From Lewinellaceae bacterium (GTDB lineage: Bacteria; Bacteroidota; Bacteroidia; Chitinophagales; Saprospiraceae): DNA of 64,000 bases. This document shows positions 1-8,379 of this stretch, one piece after another; the first letter of the stretch is position 1, and every line of letters begins with the position of its first letter. Position numbers and translations under genes: made by a program. The stretch is from assembly GCA_024644235.1 (NCBI GenBank), contig JAHELJ010000005.1, forward strand, positions 1 through 64,000, read 5' to 3'. Below the pieces are notes generated by a model. The model was not told the DNA's origin, did not search any database, and saw only the letters and a program-made list of their open reading frames with translations.

Positions 1-42
1 TGGACTAGTTTATTAGTCAGTTTGTAACCAAAACTTTACTGT

Positions 43-273
43 ATGACGCAAAACTGTACACAAAATGATTTAGTTCGTCTTTTGTACCGGGAGCTAGCCA
101 CGCTGGATAGATTGGCGCTGTTGGAAGAATTGGAATCCGACTGGGACCTGAAAGAAGACTATCTTGAACTGGTTTATGCTACAGAGCAATTACCGAAAGT
201 TCAGTTTTCTCCTTCCCGATCATGTGTTGAGAAGGTCCTTGATTACAGCCGAATCGAACATGCAGTGAGCTGA
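43..273 (+). CDS. Small conserved hypothetical protein upstream of recA
   Basis: A 76-residue acidic, largely alpha-helical protein of unknown function. It starts at an ATG and has no signal peptide, membrane segment or catalytic motif. Leucine-rich helices fill the first 50 residues, and the C-terminal part contains a PSRSCVEKVLDYS segment. I recall similar 65-80-residue proteins with a C-terminal PS..V...L.YS pattern in Cytophagales, where they are annotated as hypothetical. It is followed directly by a strong intrinsic terminator, so it is probably transcribed apart from recA. No function is assigned. Confidence 0.7.
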   Translation: MTQNCTQNDLVRLLYRELATLDRLALLEELESDWDLKEDYLELVYATEQLPKVQFSPSRSCVEKVLDYSRIEHAVS

Positions 274-299
274 GCACACTCGCAAAAGAATTAGATCAG

Positions 300-344
300 G
301 AACCCTTAGCAGTCGAAGCTACTGTTAAGGGTTCTTTCTTTTTT
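300..344 (+). terminator. Rho-independent terminator after the small ORF
   Basis: Arms at 300-313 and 321-334 pair over 14 positions (GAACCCTTAGCAGT with ACTGTTAAGGGTTC, one G-T pair) around a 7-nt loop, followed by a T-rich run at 335-344. It separates the small gene at 43-273 from recA. Confidence 0.85.
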
Positions 345-383
345 ACACCCACATCTAGCAGGATTTCAAATCGTTAAAAATCA

Positions 384-391
384 TATATTTG
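384..391 (+). promoter_or_regulatory. Bacteroidota-type -7 element for recA
   Basis: TATATTTG is an exact match to the Bacteroidota -7 consensus TAnnTTTG. A weak -33-like TTTC lies at 364-367, 16 nt upstream. Transcription would start near 397-399, downstream of the TTG at 389, which favours the later ATG start codons of recA. Confidence 0.5.
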
Positions 392-412
392 TCTGTTCTA
401 ATGCAAATAGAT

Positions 413-1465
413 ATGGCAAACGAAAAAGACGCAAAACTCAAAGCTCTACAACTCACAGTTGACCGGCTTGAAAAGACTTATGGGAAAGGGACCGTGATGA
501 AATTGGGAGACAAGCAGGTAGTAGAGGCTGAAACCATTCCCACCGGGTCATTGGGCTTGGACATCGCTCTCGGTGTAAATGGTTTGCCCAGGGGCAGGGT
601 AGTTGAGATATTCGGACCTGAGTCGTCAGGGAAAACCACTTTAGCTATCCATGCCATTGCTGAGTGTCAGAAGAAGGGAGGCATTGCTGCTTTTATCGAT
701 GCGGAACATGCCTTTGACCGGTTTTATGCAGAAGCCCTGGGTGTTGACACAGAAAATTTACTGATCTCTCAACCTGATAATGGTGAGCAAGCATTAGAAA
801 TTGCTGAGAACTTGATTCGATCGGGGGCGATTGACATCATTGTGATTGATTCGGTCGCAGCACTAGTTCCACGTGCCGAGATTGAAGGAGAGATGGGAGA
901 GTCAAAGGTTGGACTGCAGGCAAGATTGATGTCACAAGCCATGAGGAAGCTTACTGGTACAATCGGGCGCACTGGTTGCTGTTGCATCTTCATCAATCAG
1001 CTTCGGGAGAAGATTGGTGTCTTATTTGGAAATCCGGAGACCACCACCGGTGGAAATGCTCTAAAGTTTTATTCATCGATGCGGCTGGATATCAGACGTA
1101 GCGGACCTCCCATCAAAGACAGGGACGGGAACGTCATGGGCAACACAGTGAAAGTGAAAGTCGTAAAGAATAAGCTCGCTCCGCCCTTCAGAATTGCCCA
1201 ATTCGATATCATGTATGGCCATGGAATTAGCAAAGCTGGAGAAATTATTGATTTGGGTGTCGACATGGATATCGTACAAAAAAGCGGTTCCTGGTTTAGC
1301 TACGATGGCACCAAGATTGCGCAGGGCCGGGAGGCTGCTAAACAATTTATGATTGATAATCCCGAACTGGCAATTGAAATTGAGGCCAAAGTCAAGTCTA
1401 AAATAACCGGAGTTCCGTTAAAGGAAGAAGTTGCTGCAGCAGCTGAAGAGGTTGTAGCTGACTAG
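413..1465 (+). CDS. recA: RecA recombinase
   Basis: RecA is the ATP-dependent strand-exchange protein that also triggers LexA/UmuD self-cleavage. The N-terminal helix reads [19 protein letters not shown], the Walker A motif GPESSGKTT is at about residues 68-76, a Walker B-like [14 protein letters not shown] follows, and [12 protein letters not shown] forms the DNA-binding loop region. The length of 350 aa is normal. The frame is open from a TTG at 389, but the ATG at 413 (MANEKDAK) matches usual RecA N-termini, and the -7 element at 384-391 would put the TTG upstream of the transcript start. It is convergent with gldD, with 15 bp between the stops. Confidence 0.98.
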   Translation: MANEKDAKLKALQLTVDRLEKTYGKGTVMKLGDKQVVEAETIPTGSLGLDIALGVNGLPRGRVVEIFGPESSGKTTLAIHAIAECQKKGGIAAFIDAEHAFDRFYAEALGVDTENLLISQPDNGEQALEIAENLIRSGAIDIIVIDSVAALVPRAEIEGEMGESKVGLQARLMSQAMRKLTGTIGRTGCCCIFINQLREKIGVLFGNPETTTGGNALKFYSSMRLDIRRSGPPIKDRDGNVMGNTVKVKVVKNKLAPPFRIAQFDIMYGHGISKAGEIIDLGVDMDIVQKSGSWFSYDGTKIAQGREAAKQFMIDNPELAIEIEAKVKSKITGVPLKEEVAAAAEEVVAD

Positions 1466-1480
1466 CCAATTACTAGCTTT

Positions 1481-2104
1481 TTACTCTTTCCACCGAAACG
1501 TATTGATCAAGTGGGCAAGATCCTGCTTTACAAAGTCATATACCGGTGCCAAAGAATCTGGTCTAACCTGAGTGTTAAAGTAGAGTGCTCCTCTAAAAAA
1601 ATGATTAGTGCTGTCTGATAGGAAAAACTGAAATGGCGTAGCAACCGGTCCTTGTAAATCAAAAACAAATCCGGCGACTCCGAATTCGTTGGCTACCTGG
1701 TGTTCGTCGATATAGGTAGCTTTTCTGTTGTGTTCCATTGCTAGCTTAAATGCGTCTGCATTGAGTTTTTCAAATGGTGCCTCATTTGAGATCGGATAAT
1801 AACTAAAGTGAATATCACAATTGAAATCTGGAAAATGTAGGTTGAACCAACATGGGTGGGCTGGTTCCTCATTAAAAAACAAGGTGTCTTTCTCAATCGT
1901 AGTGTATTCCGGCATTTCAAAAGTAAATCCGCAGTCATCATCCTGAAATGTTTTATAACTACGATCCGGATACTCAACTTTTGGAAAAGCCCTGGGTTTG
2001 GGAGTATAAGACGGGCCCTGACATCCTAATACGATTAGAAATACCAGACTAAGTCTTAACTGGCTTGGATACGGTAATCTGAATTTTTTCAATTCTTTTT
2101 TCAT
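1481..2104 (-). CDS. gldD: Gliding motility lipoprotein GldD
   Basis: A 207-aa lipoprotein related to GldD, which in Flavobacterium johnsoniae is required for gliding and for type IX secretion. A hydrophobic stretch ends in VLGC, a lipobox with Cys at residue 28, followed by a YTPKPRAFPKVEYPDRSY segment typical of GldD. The rest is a compact periplasmic domain with several Cys. It starts inside gldE (56-bp overlap), so translation is probably coupled. It is the last gene of mutY-ssb-gldE-gldD, an order also known from flavobacteria. Identification rests on the N-terminal signature together with gldE. Confidence 0.85.
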   Translation of the reverse strand: MKKELKKFRLPYPSQLRLSLVFLIVLGCQGPSYTPKPRAFPKVEYPDRSYKTFQDDDCGFTFEMPEYTTIEKDTLFFNEEPAHPCWFNLHFPDFNCDIHFSYYPISNEAPFEKLNADAFKLAMEHNRKATYIDEHQVANEFGVAGFVFDLQGPVATPFQFFLSDSTNHFFRGALYFNTQVRPDSLAPVYDFVKQDLAHLINTFRWKE

Positions 2105-3497
2105 TCACCGACAGTATTTTAAACCGGTAATTTTTAATTCTTATCTCTGAATTTCTCTTGGGAATTCGCCCAAGCAATTCCAGAAGAAGCCCTGCCAGAC
2201 TATCTGCATCGCCTTTGATAGTATCGAAAGTACTGGTATCGATACCCAAAACTCGGCACATGTCATTTAACAAAGTCTTACCCTCGAACACAAAATTCTG
2301 GCTATCTAGCCTCTCAAAATCTACCTCGGTTTCCTCGTCGAATTCATCACGTATATCACCTATCACTTCCTCCATTACATCCTCTAGCGTAACCAGACCG
2401 GCACTGCCTCCAAATTCGTCTACCACGATTGCCATGTGTGTTCTCTCCTGTTGAAATTCTTTGAGCAGTTCATTTATTTTCTTGGCTTCTGGCACAAACT
2501 TTACATCAGTTCGAATCAAATCCTGCCAGCGATAGTTCTCGCCCTCTTGCAAATGAACCAGTAGATCCTTTGCGTACAGAATGCCATTGATCTGATCAAA
2601 GTCTTCTTCGTAAACGGGAATCCTGGAATACCCGGAGTCTCTTACTGTGTGCAAAACTTCCGAGAAGTTGCTGTCAATGCTTAATGCGATTACATCCACT
2701 CTAGATCTCATGATCTGTTTAGCACTGACATCTCCAAATTTGACAATGCTTTTTAAGATGTCAATCTCTTTCTCGGAGTCCTTCTCATGACTCACTGTAA
2801 GCTCGATTGCTCGATCCAAATCGTCTTTGATGTTCCTGACCTGATCACCATCTTTGCCCAATTTAGTCTCAAACCATTTAGACCACCCAACCAAAATCCT
2901 GGACACCGGACCAAATAGAATCGTGAGCGCTGATAGAGGCCTAGCCATAAATCGAGCCATTGAACGATTGTTGACACTGGCGTAGATCTTTGGTGTCACT
3001 TCCCCAAATAAAACCAACAAGAAGGTGGCACCAACAACTGTGATGCAAAACTCCAACGCGGTAGCAATTCTTTCGATGCTTAGAGTGCCTGGTAGCGTTC
3101 TCTGCAGTGATTCGCCCCAGGCAAGCAAAGTGTCTGGAGGTAATAGCTCGCTTGTCAAAAAGTAGGAAAGGATGACAATAGCAATGTTTACAAAATTGTT
3201 GCAGATTAGAATGGTGGCAAGGAGGATGCGTGGTTTTTCCTTAAGGTGCAAGATTCTTTTACTGCTGTTGGTATCTTCCGATGCCAGCTCATGTAGGTCG
3301 GCCGGTGTAAGGGAAAAGTATGCTACCTCAGACCCGGAAATCAATGCGGACATAATGATCAACACCAGCAACAATGCAATGGTAAACCAGGCGCCAGTAG
3401 AACCGATCTGTAAAAAGAAAATTGCGAAAGAAGAGAGGTAGATTAGTCCCGAATCAGGGGGTTCACTGCTTTCCAAAATCCTTGTGTTAGTGCGCAA
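2049..3497 (-). CDS. gldE: Gliding motility-associated protein GldE (CNNM/CBS/CorC_HlyC domains)
   Basis: A 482-aa membrane protein. An N-terminal CNNM (DUF21) region of about four membrane segments (residues 35-230, with SALISGSEVAYFSL) is followed by two CBS modules (about 260-385) and a C-terminal CorC_HlyC domain (about 395-475, GGLVTLEDVMEEVIGDI before it). The family includes Mg/Co exporters; GldE works genetically with GldD in gliding. No ATG precedes the first membrane segment. A stop lies upstream in frame, leaving TTG at 3497 or TTG at 3476, so the exact start is uncertain. It lies 12 bp after ssb. Confidence 0.88.
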   Translation of the reverse strand: MRTNTRILESSEPPDSGLIYLSSFAIFFLQIGSTGAWFTIALLLVLIIMSALISGSEVAYFSLTPADLHELASEDTNSSKRILHLKEKPRILLATILICNNFVNIAIVILSYFLTSELLPPDTLLAWGESLQRTLPGTLSIERIATALEFCITVVGATFLLVLFGEVTPKIYASVNNRSMARFMARPLSALTILFGPVSRILVGWSKWFETKLGKDGDQVRNIKDDLDRAIELTVSHEKDSEKEIDILKSIVKFGDVSAKQIMRSRVDVIALSIDSNFSEVLHTVRDSGYSRIPVYEEDFDQINGILYAKDLLVHLQEGENYRWQDLIRTDVKFVPEAKKINELLKEFQQERTHMAIVVDEFGGSAGLVTLEDVMEEVIGDIRDEFDEETEVDFERLDSQNFVFEGKTLLNDMCRVLGIDTSTFDTIKGDADSLAGLLLELLGRIPKRNSEIRIKNYRFKILSVNEKRIEKIQITVSKPVKT

Positions 3498-3509
3498 ATG
3501 TGGATACGA

Positions 3510-3977
3510 TCAGAAGGGCAAATCGTCATCCATTTGTTCGTCTGAGCCACTGTTGCTAACTTCTGAAGTTGTCTCCGACTTAAGTTCATAACTGCTCCCC
3601 GTGTTTGATTGCTCATCTCCAGGAAAACTACCACCATAACCAGAACCTCCTTCCCTGCGCTCAAGTAGGCGGAAAGTATTTGCTACCACTTCTGTTACGT
3701 AACGGTCTATTCCATCCTTATCCTGATACTTTCTATGAGTGAGCTTCCCTTCAACGTATACAAGACTACCTTTCTTAAGCATTTTCTCAGCGCGTTCAGC
3801 CTGGTTTCGCCAAACGACGACATCGTGCCATTCGGTGATTGTCTGCCACTCACCACCTTTGTCGCGATAGTTTTCGTTTGTTGCCATAGGGAACTTGCCA
3901 ACAACACTACCACTTTCCAGATGCCTTATTTCCGGATCTCTACCCAGATTACCAATCAAAATAACCTTGTTAATCAT
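3510..3977 (-). CDS. ssb: Single-stranded DNA-binding protein
   Basis: A 155-aa SSB. The OB fold occupies residues 1-110 (MINKVILIGNLGRDPE, then WHDVVVWRNQAERAEKMLKKG). A Gly/Ser-rich disordered linker leads to the acidic tip DDDLPF, which recruits RecA/RecO/PriA-type partners. It starts with ATG 13 bp after mutY, making a repair pair at the head of the gldE-gldD operon. Confidence 0.97.
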   Translation of the reverse strand: MINKVILIGNLGRDPEIRHLESGSVVGKFPMATNENYRDKGGEWQTITEWHDVVVWRNQAERAEKMLKKGSLVYVEGKLTHRKYQDKDGIDRYVTEVVANTFRLLERREGGSGYGGSFPGDEQSNTGSSYELKSETTSEVSNSGSDEQMDDDLPF

Positions 3978-3990
3978 GCTTTATATATTA

Positions 3991-5040
3991 TCAAGAAGAT
4001 GAATTTAAATTTAAAGCTTTATCTCCTAAGTAACAATCAATGATCTTTGGGTAAGCAAAGGTCCGTAATTTTTTTTGATTCACCTTGATAAAGCCCTGCT
4101 CAAATAAGAGCTCCTCAGCTGAATGCAATGTAGCCTCGGCGAATCGGGCCGTAATTTTTTGATGTGAAAGGGCTTGAGTGTAAATATCTGAATATGTCAC
4201 CACGTCAATTTTAAGATTAGTGCTATGAAGCACATCCTTCCAGCTCTGTTTTCCCCGGCCCTCCACCAGATAGAATTCATATAGGTTCTGCCAAATATCA
4301 GCTTTGCTCCGTCGGCGGATATAAGTCTGATTGCCTTTATTGATCTTTAAATAAAAAAAGTAACGCTCCTTCTTTTGTTTAGACTTTCTTTTGACTGGAA
4401 AGCTATTAACCGTATCGTTTTGATTTGCTGAACAATAAGTGGACAAAGGACAGTTTTTACAGACAGGACTTCTGGGTCTACATATCATTGCCCCAAAATC
4501 CATGATGGCTTGATTGAATTGCCCAGGTTTATCATGATCGAGCAATTGCTCTGCTCGTTGCATCAAATGGCTCCTCCCCTCACTGGAATCCACTGGCAGA
4601 TCTACACAAAATAATCTGCTGATAACTCTCATAACGTTGCCATCCAGGACGGGATATGGTAAGTGAAATGCAAAGGAGGATATAGCTGCTGCTGTATATG
4701 GCCCAATGCCCTTCAACCGTATAATTTCGTCATGGGTTTGTGGAAACTTGCCCTCATGCTCACTCATCAGATATTTAGCCGTCTCATGCATATGAAATGC
4801 GCGTCGATAGTATCCCAGACCTTCCCAGGCTTTCATCACCTGATCTAAATCTGCCTCTGCAAGCGCTTTTATACTAGGGAACGTTTCCAGAAATCGAAAA
4901 TAATATTCAGTACCCTGGTCCACTCGTGTCTGCTGTAGAATGATCTCAGACACCCATATTTCATAGGGCTCTTCTGTCTTCTTCCATGGCAAGTTTCTCG
5001 GATTTTGAGCTGACCATTCCAAAAGACCTCTCCTGATCAT
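3991..5040 (-). CDS. mutY: A/G-specific adenine glycosylase MutY
   Basis: MutY removes adenine mispaired with 8-oxoguanine or G. The HhH motif is LKGIGPYTAAAI, with the catalytic Asp in VLDGNVMRV and the Glu in VSEIILQQTRV. The iron-sulfur cysteines follow CRPRSPVCKNCPLSTYC (C-x6-C-x2-C-x5-C). The NUDIX-like C-terminal domain is shortish. The frame is open to 5232, but the upstream residues are not MutY-like; ATG at 5040 (MIRRGLLEWSAQNPRNLPW) fits the family, with ATG at 5094 as alternative. It is divergent from comF and first in mutY-ssb-gldE-gldD. Confidence 0.95.
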   Translation of the reverse strand: MIRRGLLEWSAQNPRNLPWKKTEEPYEIWVSEIILQQTRVDQGTEYYFRFLETFPSIKALAEADLDQVMKAWEGLGYYRRAFHMHETAKYLMSEHEGKFPQTHDEIIRLKGIGPYTAAAISSFAFHLPYPVLDGNVMRVISRLFCVDLPVDSSEGRSHLMQRAEQLLDHDKPGQFNQAIMDFGAMICRPRSPVCKNCPLSTYCSANQNDTVNSFPVKRKSKQKKERYFFYLKINKGNQTYIRRRSKADIWQNLYEFYLVEGRGKQSWKDVLHSTNLKIDVVTYSDIYTQALSHQKITARFAEATLHSAEELLFEQGFIKVNQKKLRTFAYPKIIDCYLGDKALNLNSSS

Positions 5041-5104
5041 GACAATGGATTGGCGTTCTTCAATTGCAGATTTAACTCTTGTTTGTACCTTCATTTTACT
5101 AGAT

Positions 5105-5800
5105 ATGGTCTTACAACTCCTCGACGATTTCTTACAACTGGTGTTTCCCAGGCTCTGTGCATCCTGCCAGAAATATGCTGTGTCTGCAAAGGCAATCCTC
5201 TGCCCATATTGTGAAATAGAAATAACAATCACAAAATATCATTTGCAGATCGAAAATGACTGTACGATGCGGTTGGAAGGTCGAACATCTTTACATAGTG
5301 GGACAAGCATGTACAGATTTTATCCCCAAGGGAGGGTTCAGCAAATGATTCACAGGATCAAGTATCAAAGGCAGTGGGATATTGCTCGCCGTTTGGGACT
5401 TCGATACGGATCATTGTTGCATAGCTCGCCAATCTATCATCAGGTTGATTTTGTGGTGCCAGTACCATTACATCTCCATAAGCTTCGTAAGCGCGGCTAC
5501 AATCAAAGTTCTGCTTTTGCCCAGGGACTAGCTAAGGCCATGGGTGTTGATTGGTCTGATCAGCTATTAAGGCGAGTAAGAAACACTGCCACCCAAACAC
5601 ACAAAACAAGATTGGAACGACTCGAAAATGTAGCTGGAGCATTTGCACTCAAAAAATCAACGCTACTGGAGGGACGGAATGTTCTTTTAGTAGATGATGT
5701 ACTAACCACCGGCGCTACTTTGGAGGCTTGTATCGAAGAAGTGCAGAAAGCTAATCCTAGATCGGTTTCCTTTGCGACGATTGCTTTAGCAGAAAAATAA
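5105..5800 (+). CDS. comF: ComF-family phosphoribosyltransferase-like protein
   Basis: ComF/GntX family protein of 231 aa, linked to DNA uptake during competence in bacteria where it has been studied. An N-terminal four-Cys zinc-binding module (CASCQ and CPYC) is followed by a type I phosphoribosyltransferase fold with FVVPVPLHLHKLRKRGYNQS and the PRPP loop LLVDDVLTTGAT. The frame is open from 5039, but the ATG at 5105 (MVLQLLDDFLQLVFPRLC) matches usual ComF starts. Its stop abuts the stop of the convergent aminotransferase with no spacer. Confidence 0.92.
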   Translation: MVLQLLDDFLQLVFPRLCASCQKYAVSAKAILCPYCEIEITITKYHLQIENDCTMRLEGRTSLHSGTSMYRFYPQGRVQQMIHRIKYQRQWDIARRLGLRYGSLLHSSPIYHQVDFVVPVPLHLHKLRKRGYNQSSAFAQGLAKAMGVDWSDQLLRRVRNTATQTHKTRLERLENVAGAFALKKSTLLEGRNVLLVDDVLTTGATLEACIEEVQKANPRSVSFATIALAEK

Positions 5801-6949
5801 TCAGATCACCGAAAGCTTTTTTGCAGCCAAAGAAAGAGTAGACTCCTTTTTTGCAAAACATAAGCGAATGATTGGATCGTTTGGGGGCGTATGATAAAAC
5901 ACGCTTATTGGAATCGCAGCTACCCCATATTTGGTGGTTAATAGCTTAGCAAATTCGGTGTCTGGCAAGTCAGATATTTCACTGTAATCGTAAAGTTGGA
6001 AATAAGTTCCTTCGCTTTCGATTGGTTGAAGCCTTGAATTAACCAAGGCTTGTTGTAAGTAATCTCTTTTAGCCTGAAAAAATGCAGGTAGTGAAATATA
6101 TTTTTCTTTTTTGCCCAGATACTTTGCCAGGCCATGTTGCATTGGCGTATTAACAGTAAAGACATTGAACTGATGAACTTTTCGAAATTCATTGGTTAGG
6201 TTCGGTGGCGATACACAGTAGCCAATTTTCCACCCGGTATTGTGAAAGGTCTTCCCAAAGGAGTAGACAGCGAATCCATTAGCGAAGATCTTATCATACT
6301 TCAAAATGCTTTCATGCGGCTGCTCGTCAAAAATGATGTGTTCATAAACTTCGTCACTCAACACCATGAAACCATATCTTTCTACGAGATCAGCTAGTGC
6401 CTCCAAGTCATGACTTTTAAATGTTCTTCCAATAGGATTCTGAGGAGTGTTCATGATGAGCAGCACAGTCTTATCTGTTATCAAGCTTTCCAGTTCGTCC
6501 CAATCAATCTTAAAATGAGGGGCGCGCAGTTGATACATTACCGGGATTCCGCCATTCACCCGGATCGAAGGTCGATAGGAATCATATGCCGGATCAATGA
6601 CAATAACCTCATCACCAGGGTGGACCACAGCTGAAATCACTGTATATATAGCTTGAGTGGCTCCGGCGGTGATAGTGATCTCACTTTCCGGATCCAGTTT
6701 CAGGTCGTAGAGAAACTCGATCTTCTTTGCTATTTCATCAAGTAGCTCCGGGATTCCACGCATCGGTGGATATTGATTATATCCCTCCCGCATGCTTTGG
6801 GCTACCAGTTCTTTAAGTTCTTCGTCACAATCGAAATCAGGGAACCCTTGTGACAGATTGATAGCGCCGTGCTCGTTAGCAAGAGCCGACATCACGGTAA
6901 AAATCGTGGTGCCAACATCAGGTAATTTACTTTTCAAATACTTGCTCAT
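5801..6949 (-). CDS. PLP-dependent aminotransferase (methionine/kynurenine type, YbdL-like)
   Basis: A 382-aa class I/II aminotransferase. INLSQGFPDFDCDEEL near the N-terminus is characteristic of YbdL/kynurenine aminotransferases, which use methionine, phenylalanine or other large amino acids. The PLP lysine lies in YSFGKTFHNTGWK and the phosphate region in ITAGATQAIY. It overlaps the preceding pterin dehydratase gene by 4 bp, so the two are co-transcribed and probably act in amino-acid turnover. The substrate cannot be fixed from sequence. Confidence 0.9.
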   Translation of the reverse strand: MSKYLKSKLPDVGTTIFTVMSALANEHGAINLSQGFPDFDCDEELKELVAQSMREGYNQYPPMRGIPELLDEIAKKIEFLYDLKLDPESEITITAGATQAIYTVISAVVHPGDEVIVIDPAYDSYRPSIRVNGGIPVMYQLRAPHFKIDWDELESLITDKTVLLIMNTPQNPIGRTFKSHDLEALADLVERYGFMVLSDEVYEHIIFDEQPHESILKYDKIFANGFAVYSFGKTFHNTGWKIGYCVSPPNLTNEFRKVHQFNVFTVNTPMQHGLAKYLGKKEKYISLPAFFQAKRDYLQQALVNSRLQPIESEGTYFQLYDYSEISDLPDTEFAKLLTTKYGVAAIPISVFYHTPPNDPIIRLCFAKKESTLSLAAKKLSVI

Positions 6950-7191
6950 CGCGAGTATTTCAGGTAAATGTTGTTTATGGCTTCTGCCAGCTTATGATCC
7001 CGTTCGGTAACAATGTCACCCGCATCATGAGTTGATAATTCAAAGGTGACCTTGTTCCACACATTTGTCCAAAATGGGTGGTGATTTTGTTTTTCAGCCG
7101 CAATCGCCACTGAGGTCATGAAAGAAAAAGCATCTGCAAAATCCTTGAATTCGAATGATGCTTTAAGTTTGTTGTCTTCTTCAATCCACAT
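6946..7191 (-). CDS. 4a-hydroxytetrahydrobiopterin dehydratase (PCD/DCoH)
   Basis: An 81-aa pterin-4a-carbinolamine dehydratase, which regenerates tetrahydropterin after aromatic amino-acid hydroxylation. The active-site signature EKQNHHPFW is followed by NKVTFELSTHDAGDIVTERD, and the length is slightly short but normal. Its ATG-TGA junction overlaps the aminotransferase start, so the pair is translationally coupled. No phenylalanine hydroxylase is present in this window. Confidence 0.93.
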   Translation of the reverse strand: MWIEEDNKLKASFEFKDFADAFSFMTSVAIAAEKQNHHPFWTNVWNKVTFELSTHDAGDIVTERDHKLAEAINNIYLKYSR

Positions 7192-7212
7192 GGTTGTAGA
7201 ATTTTGGCATTT

Positions 7213-8259
7213 TTAAATTTCCCAGTTATGGTTATGAAGATTTTCCAGGGCTGTAGTTAAAAGCTTGATAGTGTTTTCGATATCGTCCCTATTAGCCATT
7301 TCAATAACCTGGTGGATGTGTCTGAGGGGTATCGAAATTGCTCCAGCTATCGATCCGTCCCTGCCAAATCGCTGAATTCCAGCTGTGTCGGTTCCCCCTG
7401 CAGGCAACACCTCTGGTTGCCAGGTAATTTCGTTTTCATCTGCTTGTTTCTTTAAGAAATCCACCATCCGAAAATCACAGATCGTTGCGCCATCCATAAT
7501 TTTAATGGCAGTGCCCTTACCCAGTTTGGAGACCATCTCATGAGGCTGTGCACCAGGAACATCAAAGGCAATGGTGACATCTAGTCCCAAGCCAAAATCC
7601 GGGTTAATATGCCCAGCTGAATTTATTGCACCTCGCAATCCTACCTCTTCCTGCACAGTAAAAACTGCATAAATGTCGTAAGGTACTTCGCGGTCAGCCA
7701 GAGCCTGCAATGTTTCAATAAGGACGTAAACCGATACCCGGTTGTCCAACGATTTTCCGTTCACACATTCTCCCATTTCTACCAGACTCCTCTCCCTAGT
7801 GATAGGGTCTCCAACATTTACCCGCTTTTTAACTTCATCCGAGGACAGTCCGGTATCAATGAAATAGTCACTGATTTGAGGTGCTTTGGTTTTCTCCTCT
7901 GGTTTCATCAAATGGATGGGCTTGGAGCCCATTACACCTAGTAGGTCTTCTTTTCCGTGAATGATTACCCGCTGGGCTGTCAATGTCTTAGGATCGAAGC
8001 CCCCAAGGGTATGAAAGCGCACAAAACCATCATCATCAATATAGGTCACAATGAAACTGATTTCATCCATATGGGCTGCAATCATTACTCTTTTGTCTTC
8101 CTTTCCTTTTTTGACAGCAACAATACTTCCCATGGAATCGAGATAGAGCTCGTCGACAAGGGGTGTAACTATTCGCTGGATCAGCTTCCGAATTCTGTGT
8201 TCGTGCCCGGGGGCGCCTGGCGTTTCGCATATCTCTTTTAGCAGGTCAAAGCGTAACAT
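7213..8259 (-). CDS. M42-family metallopeptidase (glutamyl aminopeptidase-like)
   Basis: A cytoplasmic 348-aa M42 aminopeptidase, a family of dinuclear zinc or cobalt enzymes forming large tetrahedral assemblies that trim peptides. Visible signatures are ETPGAPGHEHRIR, the metal-binding IAAHMDEISFIV, the catalytic FTVQEEVGLRGA and LPAGGTDTAGIQ near the end with RHIHQVIEM. It starts at ATG 8259, divergent from the flippase gene. The upstream neighbour pair PCD/aminotransferase lies 21 bp downstream in the same direction and may be co-transcribed. Confidence 0.93.
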   Translation of the reverse strand: MLRFDLLKEICETPGAPGHEHRIRKLIQRIVTPLVDELYLDSMGSIVAVKKGKEDKRVMIAAHMDEISFIVTYIDDDGFVRFHTLGGFDPKTLTAQRVIIHGKEDLLGVMGSKPIHLMKPEEKTKAPQISDYFIDTGLSSDEVKKRVNVGDPITRERSLVEMGECVNGKSLDNRVSVYVLIETLQALADREVPYDIYAVFTVQEEVGLRGAINSAGHINPDFGLGLDVTIAFDVPGAQPHEMVSKLGKGTAIKIMDGATICDFRMVDFLKKQADENEITWQPEVLPAGGTDTAGIQRFGRDGSIAGAISIPLRHIHQVIEMANRDDIENTIKLLTTALENLHNHNWEI

Positions 8260-8379
8260 TCTGTTGTGTTCTTTTCAATTGTGAGGTTGGCTTAATATAA
8301 ACATACTTTAGAATCTGATGACATAATAATTTGTCTTAATTTGCGATTACTCTCATGTTCATGATGATGTATTTCCCTA

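Noticed and set aside
5041-5232. N-terminal extension of MutY to 5232
   Set aside because: The extra residues overlap comF in the opposite direction and are unlike the family; ATG 5040 fits.
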